Shown here: in pieces, positions 41,801 to 57,188 of the stretch
Layout of the letters: each line of letters begins with the position of its first letter
How positions within the stretch are numbered: the first letter of the stretch is position 1
Assembly (NCBI GenBank): GCA_036971475.1
Contig: JBAIZL010000008.1
Location: 5,588,001 to 5,652,000, forward strand
Direction of reading: 5' to 3'
Source: Prosapia bicincta
Lineage: Eukaryota; Arthropoda; Insecta; Hemiptera; Cercopidae
DNA: 64,000 nt
The notes under the pieces: model-generated
What the model was told of the DNA's origin: nothing
Database searches by the model: none
Seen by the model: the letters and a program-made list of their open reading frames with translations, nothing else
Program-made: the position numbers and the translations under genes

Positions 41801-43427
41801 GGTCTATATGTTCGTTATTTTGCATTTCCTCTCCTCACCAGTTCTTCCCTCTACACAGACCGTAGTGTAGGTCTATATGTTCGTTATTTTGCATTTCCTC
41901 TCCTCACCAGTTCTTCCCTCTACACAGACCGTAGTGTAGGTCTATATGTTCGTTATTTTGCATTTCCTCTCCTCACCAGTTCTTCCCTCTACACAGACCG
42001 TAGTGTAGGTCTATATGTTCGTTATTTTGCATTTCCTCTCCTCACCAGTTCTTCCCTCTATACAGACCGTAGTAGGTCTATATGCTCGTTATTTTGCATT
42101 TCCTCTCCTCACCAGTTCTTCCCTCTACACAGACCGTAGTGTAGGTCTATATGTTCGTTATTTTGCATTTCCTCTCCTCACCAGTTCTTCCCTCTACACA
42201 GACCGTAGTGTAGGTCTATATGCTCGTTATTTTGCATTTCCTCTCCTCACCAGTTCTTCCCTCTATACAGACCGTAGTGTAGGTCTATATGTTCGTTCCT
42301 TTGCATTTCCTCTCCTCACCAGTTCTTCCCTCTACACAGACCGTAGTGTAGGTCTATATGTTCGTTATTTTGCATTTCCTCTCCTCACCAGTTCTTCCCT
42401 CTATACAGACCGTAGTAGGTCTATATGCTCGTTATTTTGCATTTCCTCTCCTCACCAGTTCTTCCCTCTACACAGACCGTAGTGTAGGTCTATATGTTCG
42501 TTATTTTGCATTTCCTCTCCTCACCAGTTCTTCCCTCTACACAGACCGTAGTGTAGGTCTATATGCTCGTTATTTTGCATTTCCTCTCCTCACCAGTTCT
42601 TCCCTCTATACAGACCGTAGTGTAGGTCTATATGTTCGTTCCTTTGCATTTCCTCTCCTCACCAGTTCTTCCCTCTACACAGACCGTAGTGTAGGTCTAT
42701 ATGTTCGTTATTTTGCATTTCCTCTCCTCACCAGTTCTTCCCTCTACACAGACCGTAGTGTAGGTCTATATGTTCGTTATTCTGCATTTCCTCTCCTCAC
42801 CAGTTCTTCCCTCTACACAGACCGTAGTGTAGGTCTATATGTTCGTTCCTTTGCATTTCCTCTCCTCACCAGTTCTTCCCTCTACACAGACCGTAGTGTA
42901 GGTCTATATGTTCGTTTCTTTGCATTTCCTCTCCTCACCAGTTCTTCCCTCTACACAGACCGTAGTGTAGGTCTATATGTTCGTTATTTTGCATTTCCTC
43001 TCCTCACCAGTTCTTCCCTCTACACAGACCGTAGTGTAGGTCTATATGTTCGTTATTTTGCATTTCCTCTCCTCACCAGTTCTTCCCTCTACACAGACCG
43101 TAGTGTAGGTCTATATGTTCGTTATTTTGCATTTCCTCTCCTCACCAGTTCTTCCCTCTACACAGACCGTAGTGTAGGTCTATATGTTCGTTATTTTGCA
43201 TTTCCTCTCCTCACCAGTTCTTCCCTCTACACAGACCGTAGTGTAGGTCTATATGTTCGTTATTTTGCATTTCCTCTCCTCACCAGTTCTTCCCTCTACA
43301 CAGACCGTAGTGTAGGTCTATATGTTCGTTATTTTGCATTTCCTCTCCTCACCAGTTCTTCCCTCTACACAGACCGTAGTGTAGGTCTATATGTTCGTTA
43401 TTTTGCATTTCCTCTCCTCACCAGTTT
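38863..43427 (+). repeat. 4.6-kb intronic satellite, 69-bp unit, about 66 copies
   Basis: The unit contains CATTTCCTCTCCTCACCAGT, TCTTCCCTCTACACAGACCG and TAGTGTAGGTCTATATGTTC. Sites vary in a few ways only (GTTATTTTGC, GTTCCTTTGC, GTTCCTTTCC; CCGTAG, CCATAA). The middle (about 40560-42000) is almost uniform, with more variants at the left. A 345-bp-scale block is repeated near 42050-42720. As 69 is a multiple of three, it stays open in the plus strand for up to 358 codons (FAFPLLTSSSLYTDRSVGLY repeated); since it lies in an intron and lacks other gene signs I call it an artefact. Confidence 0.95.
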
Positions 43428-44767
43428 TTCCTAGAAATGCTTCATGTTCAACGTTCCTTGTACGTTTAGACGGCTCTTTCTTACATCCCTGGTAAAGACT
43501 ACGCATCCTGAACTAGCCACGCGGTGCTGCAAGGGTCGAGAGATTCGACCTTTTACAACTAAGCCACGTTCTTTGCCCTTGGCTCCCTGTTATATTGTTG
43601 TAACAAATTTGTACGCGATGCTTTCGCCGTGCATACACTTATACACACTTCGTCGTTGTTACAGGGAACATGTTTTTGTAAAGGTGTAAAGTGTAACTGC
43701 TTTTTGAGATAATAGGAGCGTGGTTTTTGTCCTCTCACGTGAAGATAGACCTATTTGTATCGGAATAACTTATCGGTTTTGGTTTCAATTGGCTCGCTGT
43801 TAATGGGAGTGTTGCAGTGAATGGACTGTACATTGGCTGTATTGCGTGCATATCCACTGGCACTCAGTAGTGTGGTACTAGTGGCTGTGCGCTGTTCGTT
43901 GATTGTTGTGCGTTACAAGGCAACGTTCGCGATAATCGGAATGTGCAGTGAGCGAACATTTATCGATAGAGGTAAAAGCGATTTTATATTTTAGCAATAG
44001 GGCATCTAGCTCGCCGTCTCCACGGCCCTAACTCCGAAAATATAAACAGTTTTGCTTCGTTCTTCTATAGCTGTAAAAACGTATTCTATTTTTTTGAAAA
44101 ATTTTAACAAAATTTTTTTAATCGTTTGATTCTCAAATTAATGTGAAACTCTTTATCGAATTTTATTAAGTTTATTTTAAAGTTAAAGTTTATGTAACTG
44201 TTTTTCATTTAATTGACTGCTTTTAATATTTGGTTTTAGTTCAGAGAACAAATGTATGGGATTGAGAAAGAACTTTGGAAGAGAAAATCTTAATACGTCT
44301 ATAATAATTTTTGTGTATGAAAGAATAATGTAGATGCACTACGACCTTGTGTATACTTTAGCACGTCACGTGTTGTCGATAGATTTTCACGCTTCATTTC
44401 TTGTTAATTTATTAACCATTCCATTTGTTTAAAATCACCGTTTAGTACTGTCTGGACCGGTTTGATGTTATTATTGTTTACTTATTAAACCAGTTTATCA
44501 TTTATAATACAAACTTTAGAAACTGGCGTATATAAGAGAGGGACGGTGAGAGGCCCAGTGGCCCTCACGAAATATATCAATTTGATAATTTTTATTGCAC
44601 TAACTAATAAGTGTCATGAAAAAAGGATCTGAAATCATAAGATAAGTTATTGTTAAAGGCAGAATTTATAATAGTAATATAAATTAGAAAGTACATCTCT
44701 GTGTTTAAAAACTAATGTAAATTTATTAAACGTAATTAGTTTGTATTTCAAGAATTAATTTGTCTTT

Positions 44768-44803
<36 letters not shown>

Positions 44804-45066
44804 GATAAACAGGACCACGTTGGGCGCCATTTATAACATAAAACTTTCATACACAACCTCAAAATAGCTGTAGCAGTGATTATATAGACAACATTTTGTG
44901 GTGATTGGAACGTTTAAAACATTAACAACATATTTTCTGTTTTATTTGTTGAAGTTGTATATAAAACCCCTCACTAGTTATTAAGAACCAATTGCATGAC
45001 ATTCAGAAGTGGAAGTGTTGTTTGCAATATAACTCATACATTTACCTTAATAAATGTTTGTTTCAG
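43428..45066 (+). other. First intron, right part
   Basis: No repeat or gene is recognised except a (TA)n run at 44770-44799. The intron ends with TTAATAAATGTTTGTTTCAG directly before the exon at 45067. Confidence 0.5.
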
Positions 45067-45334
45067 CCTCCTGAGAATGAGCTGCAAAAGGTAGGGGTGG
45101 GTGGCGATCGTGTCATGTCAGAACACCAGTTGCGAGTACAGCGCTCCTTACAACGTCTCAATGTGCCTGACTGGTATCGCAACTCAAATTTACCTGCCCA
45201 AGGATTTCTACTGAAAAGGAACAGCGACGCTGGGATCTCTCCAGTTGGAGGGACAGGATGGCCAGGTCTGGCTAATAAAACGACTTCTCTTTCTAGCTTA
45301 GGTTCTACCCAGTCTGCGGCACCTCGCAGTCCAA
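45067..45334 (+). CDS. Host gene, second coding exon
   Basis: An acceptor TTTCAG|CCTCC and a consensus donor CCAA|gtaagt bound 268 bp that are open in phase 0 and GC-richer than both flanks. The protein reads PPENELQKVGVGGDRVMSEH, QLRVQRSLQRLNVPDWYRNS, NLPAQGFLLKRNSDAG and a Ser/Gly/Thr-rich end. QRSLQRLNVPDWYRNS with FLLKR looks like a conserved short domain or docking motif (helix, then a Trp-Tyr pair). I do not recognise a named family. The exon ends with one base of a split Ser codon, completed by GT of the next exon. Confidence 0.8.
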
Positions 45335-49440
<4,106 letters not shown>

Positions 49441-49664
49441 GTAATGTTCTCAGCCCAAGCCCAACATCGCAAGCATTCTCTCGTTGGAGTACAAGTCGCT
49501 TGAGTAGTGGTGCTACATCAACAAGTACATCTCCTTGTGGCTCAGCAAGATCAAGCTTCAACTACAGGACTCCTTATTTAGGATGGCGTTCACAGGAAAG
49601 ATTGTCTCGCCCTCGAACACCTGCAGAAAGATTAGCCGCAGGAATACTTCCACCAAAACCTCAG
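49441..49664 (+). CDS. Host gene, third coding exon
   Basis: The acceptor TTTGTAG|GTAATG gives GT that completes the split Ser codon of exon 2. The frame then reads NVLSPSPTSQAFSRWSTSRL, a Ser/Thr-rich stretch, SFNYRTPYLGWRSQERLSRP and RTPAERLAAGILPPKPQ, ending CAG|gtgctt in phase 0. The frame stays open for 30 more codons into the intron, but that part looks non-coding (LLSKVLVFFLK), so I end the exon at the CAG. The many Ser-Pro, Arg-Ser and Arg-x-x-Ser sites point to a phosphorylated, disordered scaffold-type region. Confidence 0.8.
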
Positions 49665-50329
49665 GTGCTTCTTAAAAAAGTGTGGAAATGTTACACACTG
49701 TTATCTAAAGTTCTTGTCTTTTTTTTGAAATGTGTGCACTTGTGTTGTTATTTCACCATTTTGTTTGTGAAATTGAATTAACAGCTCTTTTGCCACTTTA
49801 AAGTTCATGTTTTTATCTCAGATTAAGTTAGGTTAAAGTTAAATTTATAATTTTTACGATAATTCATACATTGGATACTGATCAGAAAGTAAGTTTTTAT
49901 TTTAGTACTTAAATGTTTATACGACTCTTTCATTCTATCTAATATTTTGTCACTTTTAAAACTATTTCCTTTAGTTTCAAAAATATTATTTTATTTCTTT
50001 ATTTTTAAATACAATATAATTTCCATCTAGGCATCTTTTATTTTTTATATATTTCAAAATTATTTTTTTATGCAATATTCAGGGGAAACGACTTAAACTC
50101 TAATAAATGTTGTAAATGAGTTAATAATAAATTTACATAGAAATAGGTGTTTTTAAAACTTTAAAAAATGCGTCTAGATGTATTGGTTTTAACCTCTTTT
50201 AAAACCAATGAATATGATAAGTTAAAAACAAGTAATATAAAAAACGTGCGCACACACACACACAGACACACGACAGAATCACAATAATGAGTGCCAAAAA
50301 TTATAGAAAAAAAATAGAAAGCAAAATGG

Positions 50330-50530
50330 ATTAATAATATTAATTTATTTAATTTATCAATTAATATTGGAAAATATCTGTATTAACATCAAAAGTCATC
50401 CAGTACAAATTTAAATAAATGTATTTGAACTTGTGTGGATAAATAAGAAGTATTTTATTCACGGTTGAAAATTTGAACAAGATATATAAATAAGTTTAGG
50501 GAGAGTGTTACCTAATAGTAGGAATTGGAA
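50330..50530 (-). repeat. Dispersed TA-rich repeat, copy d (inverted, partial)
   Basis: The end GGGAGAGTGTTACCTAATAG at 50491-50510 and the phrases TGTATTAACATCAAAAG and GTGGATAAATAAG match copy c in order and direction. Confidence 0.6.
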
Positions 50531-51039
50531 GATCACATTATTTTTCTACATTCTCTAACTACCCACACCAGAATGTGTCATTCATTGATCATGTGTTACA
50601 CATTTACACAATGTATGGTACCATAACATATAAACAATATAAACAGTACAGTCGGACTCTGTTAACTCCCAATTCCCGAATAAAAGACATTGAATAAGAA
50701 ATAACAAAAATCAAATAAGTACACTACATATATAAAAAGTCTAACAAGACAATAAACAAAATAATAAAAAAAATGTTTTGTGCGTCTTATGCTGAATAGA
50801 CTACTACAAAATTAAACAGCCAAAATTTACAGATTTGTGTGCCGAGAAATAAATTGCAATGGAGTTTAACTGTATATTTAACATGGACATTTATATACAG
50901 TGCATAATACTCTTTGTTAAATAAATATAAAGGAGTTTTTTTATAAGTACAATGTTTTATATTAGTTTTTTCTTAGTGTCCGGGTATCCCGGGACAGTTA
51001 GTCCGAATTATCGAAGTTCTACTGTTGTGAAACAGTTTT

Positions 51040-51252
51040 AAGATTTTATTTCATTTCATTTTATTTTATTTTATTTACATAGTTTTACAAACACATACAA
51101 GTAAGAAGCTAAATCGGTTAGACTCGGATATAAACATGTTCTATATGACCTCCGTTCAATTTGAGGCAACACTCGTACCTTTCTTGAAGGTTTTGCATTA
51201 TTGAAACTACAGCTGATTCAGTTTCAGTACTGTTTATTTTGGTGCATACAGT
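51040..51252 (-). mobile_element. Deleted mariner copy with transposase tail
   Basis: The minus strand at about 51205-51112 reads MQNLQERYECCLKLNGGHIE and HVYIRV, the same transposase ending as at 32640-32723. Directly beside it lies the terminal sequence CAGTACTGTTTATTTTGGTG at 51226-51245, so nearly all the transposase was deleted. It is intronic and antisense to the host gene. Confidence 0.7.
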
Positions 51253-51913
51253 ATCTTTCTGAATTTATAAGATAGTATATCTGCATTAGGAAGATAACAC
51301 ATGATAAACCTTTTGCTAAGCTAAATGAAAGTTAAAATGATATCTTAACCATAAAACTGCCATAATTGATTACTAGTCAAACTCTTTATTCTCATGTAAT
51401 CATAGTTTCTTTGTTTGTCACCAGATTTCTACCTTAGTGAAATATTCCTTACATTACCTGTAGGAAGATTTAACTATAAATACCGGGTATGTAATGGTAT
51501 TAAGCAAAGAATCATACATCTGTATCACAGTATCGCTTATTTAGTAGTGTAACTACATAACATGGATCTGGATATTTCACTCGCAGATATCTTTAATTTT
51601 TTCCTTTTACTTTCTTAGATGAATAATGTTTATTGTGAAACTGTTGGCCAGCATTTTTCTCCTCTACCTTCATGTAAACAGTCCTATAAATGTCTTGCAG
51701 TATATTACATAAAAAGACACAATCACAAAAATAAAATCTTTCTAATGACAAAATTTTTATAAATCACTATTTATGTTACAAAATTCCTCCAGATACAAAT
51801 AACAACAAAACACAATAAATGAAACTCAATAAGTGAAACATTATAGTAAATAAATAAATTCCATTATGTATATGTATATATATAAATATCGCAATATGTA
51901 TTCTTGTGTATTA

Positions 51914-52171
51914 ATAAAGAACATAAGTCAAAATACAAATACAAGAATTATAATTGAATTTACAATTTAAAGCTTTTCGTTGGCTAACAGTACCAACATC
52001 ATCAGGAATATTAAACAATTAAAATTAACATATGTGCAAATTATAGCTAATTTGCACATATGTTAATTTGAATTGTTTAATATTCCTGATGATGTTGGTA
52101 CTGTTAGCCAACGAAAAGCTTTAAATTGTAAATTCAATTATAATTCTTGTATTTGTATTTTGACTTATGTT

Positions 52172-52177
<6 letters not shown>
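51914..52177. repeat. Long foldback: arms of about 130 bp, almost no spacer
   Basis: The arm 51914-52044 (starting ATAAAGAACATAAGTCAAAA and containing AAGCTTTTCGTTGGCTAACA) is repeated inverted at about 52049-52177 with only one or two differences. The centre is near 52047. A (TA)n run follows from 52176 to 52214. The near-identity of the arms suggests a recent foldback element or inverted duplication. Confidence 0.9.
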
Positions 52178-52216
<39 letters not shown>

Positions 52217-52223
<7 letters not shown>

Positions 52224-52800
52224 TTATTGTATAAATTTTCAATCTTTAATAAAACATGTTTTTATTCATCCAATCATGTTCAAATAAATTTTTTCAAACC
52301 CATAGTGGATGACAATTGATGTTAATAAAGTCTTTTTCAATATTTATTCATTAACTTAAATTAAAAAAATTGATGCCACAGTCAGATTTGAACTGTGGAT
52401 CTACGTCTTTGAAAACCAGTACTTTTAGCACTGAGCTAACTTTCCCAGAGCTAAAAGTTGCTTAAAGATGTATTATATGAAATTATAAGAAAAAGGTTCT
52501 TTGCAATAGTGAAGCATTACAAGAGGTGGGTAGAATGAGAAGTTATAGACCACTATGAGCTTCTTAAATTATAAAGGAAAAAAAGAAATAAAATAAACAT
52601 TAACAAACAACAATCATAGTCCAAAACCATAAAATTGCAAGGGAATTTGCTTTATATTTTGCCACTTAATATTGTGATTCTGTCATGTATTCATATGTAT
52701 ATTAATTGTAATTATAAAATAAAAAGTAACTAATATAAAATTTTTCTTTGTTGACCTCAGTAGAAAATGACTTTAAATAAAAAATTCTTTTTCTATATTA
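52217..52800 (+). repeat. Dispersed TA-rich repeat, copy e, split by an insertion
   Basis: Phrases TTTTTATTCATCCAATCATG, AGTGGATGACAATTGATGTT and later AAAAAGTAACTAATATAAAA with TTTCTTTGTTGACCTCAGTA keep the order of copy b. The middle (about 52372-52690) is foreign and begins with a tRNA-like element. Confidence 0.6.
52372..52446 (-). other. tRNA-like sequence, possible tRNA-derived SINE head
   Basis: On the minus strand, AAAGTTAGCTCAGTGCTAAA resembles an A box (TRGCNNAGYNG) and CCACAGTTCAAATCTGA contains a B-box-like GTTCAAATC, about 34 bases on. A T7 run follows right after, like an RNA polymerase III stop. The acceptor ends do not pair and the T stem is imperfect, so it is not a working tRNA gene. 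Confidence 0.4.
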
Positions 52801-52984
52801 CTAGTGTTGTGTAGTTAACTCTTAGCCCACAGTTTCTCGACATAATAATTAGTTAAAGAACAACAACTTTACACCACGCAAATTACTTACATATAATGAA
52901 TGTTGTGAAACGCTATAGCTTCACCATATTACCAAGCTAATAATTCCCTGTGTTTGGATTAATTTGCTGGTTACTGTAAATTTT

Positions 52985-53230
52985 TTACACTTTTAAATCT
53001 TTTAAACTTGCCTATAGTAGGACTTACTTTGCTTGTTGAGGACGGCCGTTTCGGGAGATGTGTCCCGTTGTCAACTCAAACCGTAACTCAAGACAACTTT
53101 GAGTTACGTTTACAGACCGTAACTTTGAGTTATGGTCTGATTTGACAAAGGGACACATCTCCCGAAACGGCCATGCTCAACAAGCAAAGTAAGTGCTACT
53201 ATAGGCAAGTTTAAAACATTTAAAAGTGTA
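52985..53230. mobile_element. Palindromic MITE of about 246 bp
   Basis: The left side TTTACACTTTTAAATC, AAACTTGCCTATAGTAG, CTTACTTTGCTTGTTGAGGA and CGTTTCGGGAGATGTGTCCC returns inverted on the right to 53230. The centre is near 53105 with GACCGTAACT repeats. One arm of a related copy lies at 56784-56834. Confidence 0.85.
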
Positions 53231-53510
53231 AGTGATTACTAGTAGCTCACGTGAAGATGGAATCAACAAATGTAAATTTTTCTTTATGTTGTAATATGGT
53301 AAAGCTTCACAATATTCTAAATATCCCGGGACGGGTATTTTATCTCAGATATAACACAAAAAACGATTTTGTATTATATTAAGAAACACAAAAAACATAT
53401 ACATTATTTTAAGCACTTAAAACTGTATAAATAGATACAAGTATGGTATTTAACCTAATAATGTTTGAATAAAGCATTTAGAGATATACCATGTCTATAT
53501 TTAATTACAG

Positions 53511-53665
53511 GAACAAACCACGCCTAATTTGAATGAAGTGAGATCATCCATTAAGGAAGTGACATCAGCTATTGTCCACTATGTGTCTGGATCCAAAAAT
53601 GATTCTTCAGATAGACTGTCACCTGCACTTGGACCCCGATGGGATAGAGACACTAGCTCTTCCAG
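53511..53665 (+). CDS. Host gene, fourth coding exon
   Basis: Bounded by TTACAG|GAACAA and CCAG|gtagaa, 155 bp, open in phase 0: EQTTPNLNEVRSSIKEVTSA, IVHYVSGSKNDSSDRLSPAL and GPRWDRDTSSS, ending with two bases of an Arg codon. The part NEVRSSIKEVTSAIVHYVSG looks like a short amphipathic helix, the most structured piece of this exon. It joins exon 5 in frame. Confidence 0.8.
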
Positions 53666-54616
53666 GTAGAATTGTGTTTACTGACCAGTGCTTCTAAATG
53701 CCAAAGTTCTGAGCTAGCCAAATCTATTCATTATTATGTCCTATTTTGATTATTTAAATTAATTTAGTTTGATAATTACAATATGTTGCTTGTGGACTAC
53801 TTTTTATGACCCTGCTTGTTTGATGGGATTGACATATTAGTTAACCACACTCTGTGTAGATCATTCCTTTGAATTCTTGCAAATTTAAATGGTGTGAAGT
53901 GTGTATAGAAAAATTTGTTTAGCCAAAATGATTATTATAAAAGAAAATTAGGTTGTGGCACTTGGGGAAGTGCTGACAGAAGTGAAAACTTTTATAGCCA
54001 CGTCTACAGAAATCTTTAAGAAAAACATTTAAATTTGCATAATCAGAAATTACCTAAACATTTGTTATAATATAAGAAACAATAATACAGACTTTTTACA
54101 TTTAACACCAAAATTTGAACTACAAATAACAAATTAGATCTAGTAGTTTAGTAACATTTTCAACAAATGAAATGAAAATATAATTTATAATAAATAATAA
54201 TAGATTTTTTAAATTTAACATCAAAATTTTAACATTAACAAATTGGAGCTAATAATTTAACAAAATTTTTAATAAAATGCCTAAAATATGAATTTATACA
54301 TTTTTATTCAACATTTACTTCTTTATTTGAGGAATGTATTTTATAAAGACTAATGTTTAATCTAGATAACAATAAAATAATGTGATTAACAAAAAGCATT
54401 AATTGGATGTTTACTGAATACAAATATTTTTTACAAATTCTATTGAAATCAGTTTATAAATAGTATCAGATGTGCCTAAGAATATTTTTATTTCAAAAAT
54501 TGGATTAAAAATATATAACTTATTATCGTTATATTGAATTATTTCTATGGAGATTTATCAACATTTTAAAAAATTATATATTTATTAACTAATCAAAACT
54601 ATTTAATAATAACCTA

Positions 54617-56698
54617 CAGTAAAACTTCGTTAAGACGCTCTTCAAGGGACTGACGCAAAAGGGCTTCTTAAACGGGAAAGCGTCTTATCGGGGAAGTAAA
54701 AAACAAAATCATAATGCAAAATCCGAACGTAAAATGTATTTGAATTCATACTACATACATACATATGTAATACTGTACTCGTACAGGAATGTGATGAATG
54801 CTCACATGAATAATATGAATCACTGACCAGAGAGAAACCTGTCAAGGATACTTTGTTTCAGGTTCTTGATTGCAGGCGTGGAGAGGAAGTTGTCAATTTT
54901 GTTAACATAAGTTAGCATGTCCCTTGCATTTTCCAGGGTGGAAATCACTTTTCTGAGCTTGCCCACGATTTGCAAGCCAGCAGAAATTGTAGGTGTTGGT
55001 GCATTATCATCCTTTTCTTCAGAGTCATTCTTTTCTCTTTCATTCCTCACAGGGTCAGAGGTGGCATCGGCGATAATCACATCAACAGTGCGAGTGTTGC
55101 TAGTTACAAGGGCGTCATCCACTGTCGCGTAATCGGGGAAATTTTGGAGAATTTCCTCAGCTTCTGTTTGTGTGATGTCAGTGGTGTTTGACTCGTCAGA
55201 AAATCTGAATGCCGCCTTCTGAAAACAGTTTTTTATAATGAGTGGGTCAATTTCATCCCAAGCATCAGTAATAAAAAGAATTGAATCTAAAAGATTAATT
55301 TTGTCTCCCTCCATGTCTCTCAAGTACTGCTGGACTAATTTTTTTCTATACTTTTGTTTGACCACTTTGATAAATACCCTGATCTAAGGGCTTCAACTTG
55401 GATGTAGCATTAGGTGGCAGAAAAACGATTTTTATGTTCGAGACAGGGATGTCTTTTGGATGTGCAGGGCAGTTATCAACAAATAGAATAACTTTTCTGT
55501 TCTGCTTACCGAAAATGGCATCCAACTGATGAATCCAGTTTTTAAATAGATCTCCTGTCATCCAAGAATGAGCTTGAGATAGGTAATCGCATGGTAGATA
55601 TCGTACATTTTTAAAACAACGAGGAGAACGACGTTTCCCAATCACAACCAACTTTATCTTATTAGTGCCAGTAGCATTTGTGTAAGCCAAAACTGTCAAA
55701 CGTTCTGTACTCAGTTTTCCACCATGGCATTTTTCATTTTTAAAAACAAAGGACTTGTCAGGCATGAGTTTAAAAAAAGTCCGAATTCGTCTGCATTGAA
55801 GCCTACATTATTTTTCCATGAATAAATATCGTCCTCGTTAACAGCTTCAGCCTCACCTGAAATTTGCCGGTAAACAATGCCATGTCTGTTACGGAATCGG
55901 TCCAGCCACCCAGTCGATCCACAAAAAACAGTAATATTGAGATGAGAAGCTATTTTCTTGGCCTTTTCCATGATAATTGACCTCCGCTCAATGGGTAATT
56001 ATTGCAGTGAGCTTGTTGGAACCATTCCACTAACACTTTCTCCAAATACTTGTGCTTTGCGTGTTTCAGTTTTTGTCGTTTGGTTCCTCTGACGTTTTTC
56101 TCAATATCAACTCTACTTTTCAACTCCGTTCTCAATGTAGAAGGAGTAATGCCAAGTTCTTCAGCGATTTCTTTTTGTTTCTCATTTGCTTTACACCCTT
56201 CATCATACTTTTTTAAAATGTTTAATTTATCAGAAATTGATAAAGCTTTTTGCTTAATGCCACTGGAACCACTGGAAGCACTTGCCATTGTAAAACACTT
56301 CACAATTTCACAAAAACATGATACAGTGGTTTGAACAAACAACTAAACCGTTCTATACCCAACGCTCGAGACCTAAACTGAAGGGTGACTCATGTAGCAT
56401 TAGTGCGGAGAAAAGTTTTTTTGGAAACCAAATGCGCACTTCCCCACTTCGCTACACCTATCCCTAAAACAAGAGTAGAGAGAAAATGCGACCTTGACTT
56501 CTTTTCCTATCAGTTCAAAAGTTTTGCCTATCCAACACCCATTTTCAGGCAAAAAAAGAGCGTATTATCCAACAAAACAGAGCGTCTTACCGAGTAGATT
56601 TTATTTGCATTTGCATAGAAAAATTCAAGGGACTGACGAAAAAGAGCGTATTATACGGGAAAGCGTATTAAACGAGAGAGCCTTAACGAAGTTTTACC
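54617..56698 (-). mobile_element. pogo/Tigger-type DNA transposon, full length, in a TA site
   Basis: The ends are inverted: CAGTAAAACTTCGTTAAGAC at 54617 and, on the other strand, GGTAAAACTTCGTTAAGGCT at 56698, each flanked by TA (54615-54616 and 56699-56700), the usual target duplication of this group. Subterminal repeats GCGTCTTA/GCGTATTA and TTCAAGGGACTGACG also occur at both ends. The 2.1-kb element carries one broken transposase gene on the minus strand. It sits in the fourth intron of the host gene, antisense. Confidence 0.92.
54820..56342 (-). pseudogene. pogo/Tigger transposase, broken by three frameshifts
   Basis: Four overlapping frames follow in order. 56342-55950: CENP-B-type helix-turn-helix (KALSISDKLNILKKYDEGCK, IAEELGITPSTL). 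55971-55711: the rest of the CENP-B DNA-binding part (STGWLDRFRNRHGIVYRQIS) and the first catalytic Asp in FNADEFGLF. 55765-55346: DDE core with second Asp in VILFVDNCPAHP and third Asp in LKPLDQGIY. 55365-54820: C-terminal helical part. Changes of frame lie near 55975, 55755 and 55360. All three catalytic Asp residues remain, so decay is recent or slight, but no whole protein can be made. Confidence 0.9.
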
Positions 56699-56783
56699 TA
56701 TATATTTGTTGATACAATCTTACTAGTTTTTAACTAAAACACTTGTAAATATGTCACTTGCTTATATTTACAAATGTAAATTT

Positions 56784-56834
56784 ACGGCCGTCCTCAACAA
56801 TTATAAAGTAAGTGCTACTATAGGCAAGTGTAAC
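56784..56834. repeat. Single arm of the palindromic MITE
   Basis: ACGGCCGTCCTCAACA and AAAGTAAGTGCTACTATAGG match the outer arm of the element at 52985-53230. Confidence 0.65.
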
Positions 56835-57188
56835 ATATTTACAACTGATTTAGTTAATAACCTTTTCCTTAACAATGTTCAATAAATAATGTAACACAAC
56901 CTGTGTGTTAAAACAGTGGTTTTACAACATAACATTTAACATAAAATCAGCTGATATATGAATCAAATGTTTTAATTTAATTCACTTTCAGGTAACTTAT
57001 AGCATAAACTGACGGAAACTACACTGTTGTGATATTGTATGTTTTACTCCATCTAATAAGTTTTAGTGGCATCTCTTTAAAAGTTTTCACTAGAAAAAGG
57101 CACAAGAAATAGAATTTTTTATTAGGTAAATACGATGTTAATTCTGGAAAACATTCCTTATTACAATATAATCTTAATTTTATTCCAG

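Larger units (their letters stand above)
49665..53510 (+). other. Third intron, rich in small transposons
   Basis: Contains dispersed repeat copies (about 50330-50530 inverted; 52217-52800 split), a deleted mariner copy (51040-51252), a long foldback (51914-52177), a tRNA-like element (52372-52446) and a palindromic MITE (52985-53230). The rest is AT-rich. The intron ends ATATTTAATTACAG. Confidence 0.6.
53666..57188 (+). other. Fourth intron, holding an antisense pogo/Tigger element
   Basis: Apart from the Tigger element (54617-56698) and the MITE arm (56784-56834), the intron is AT-rich without recognisable content. A TTAATTTTATTCCAG acceptor ends it. Confidence 0.6.

Noticed and set aside
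42015..43434. Frames of 155 and 358 codons of a 23-residue repeat
   Set aside because: They come from the 69-bp satellite in an intron; upstream copies with one-base changes break the frame, so there is no selection for it.
49665..49781. Extension of the third host exon to a stop
   Set aside because: The residues after the CAG are hydrophobic and AT-driven, and the next exon joins in phase 0 from the donor at 49665, so an intron is more likely; a retained-intron isoform cannot be excluded.
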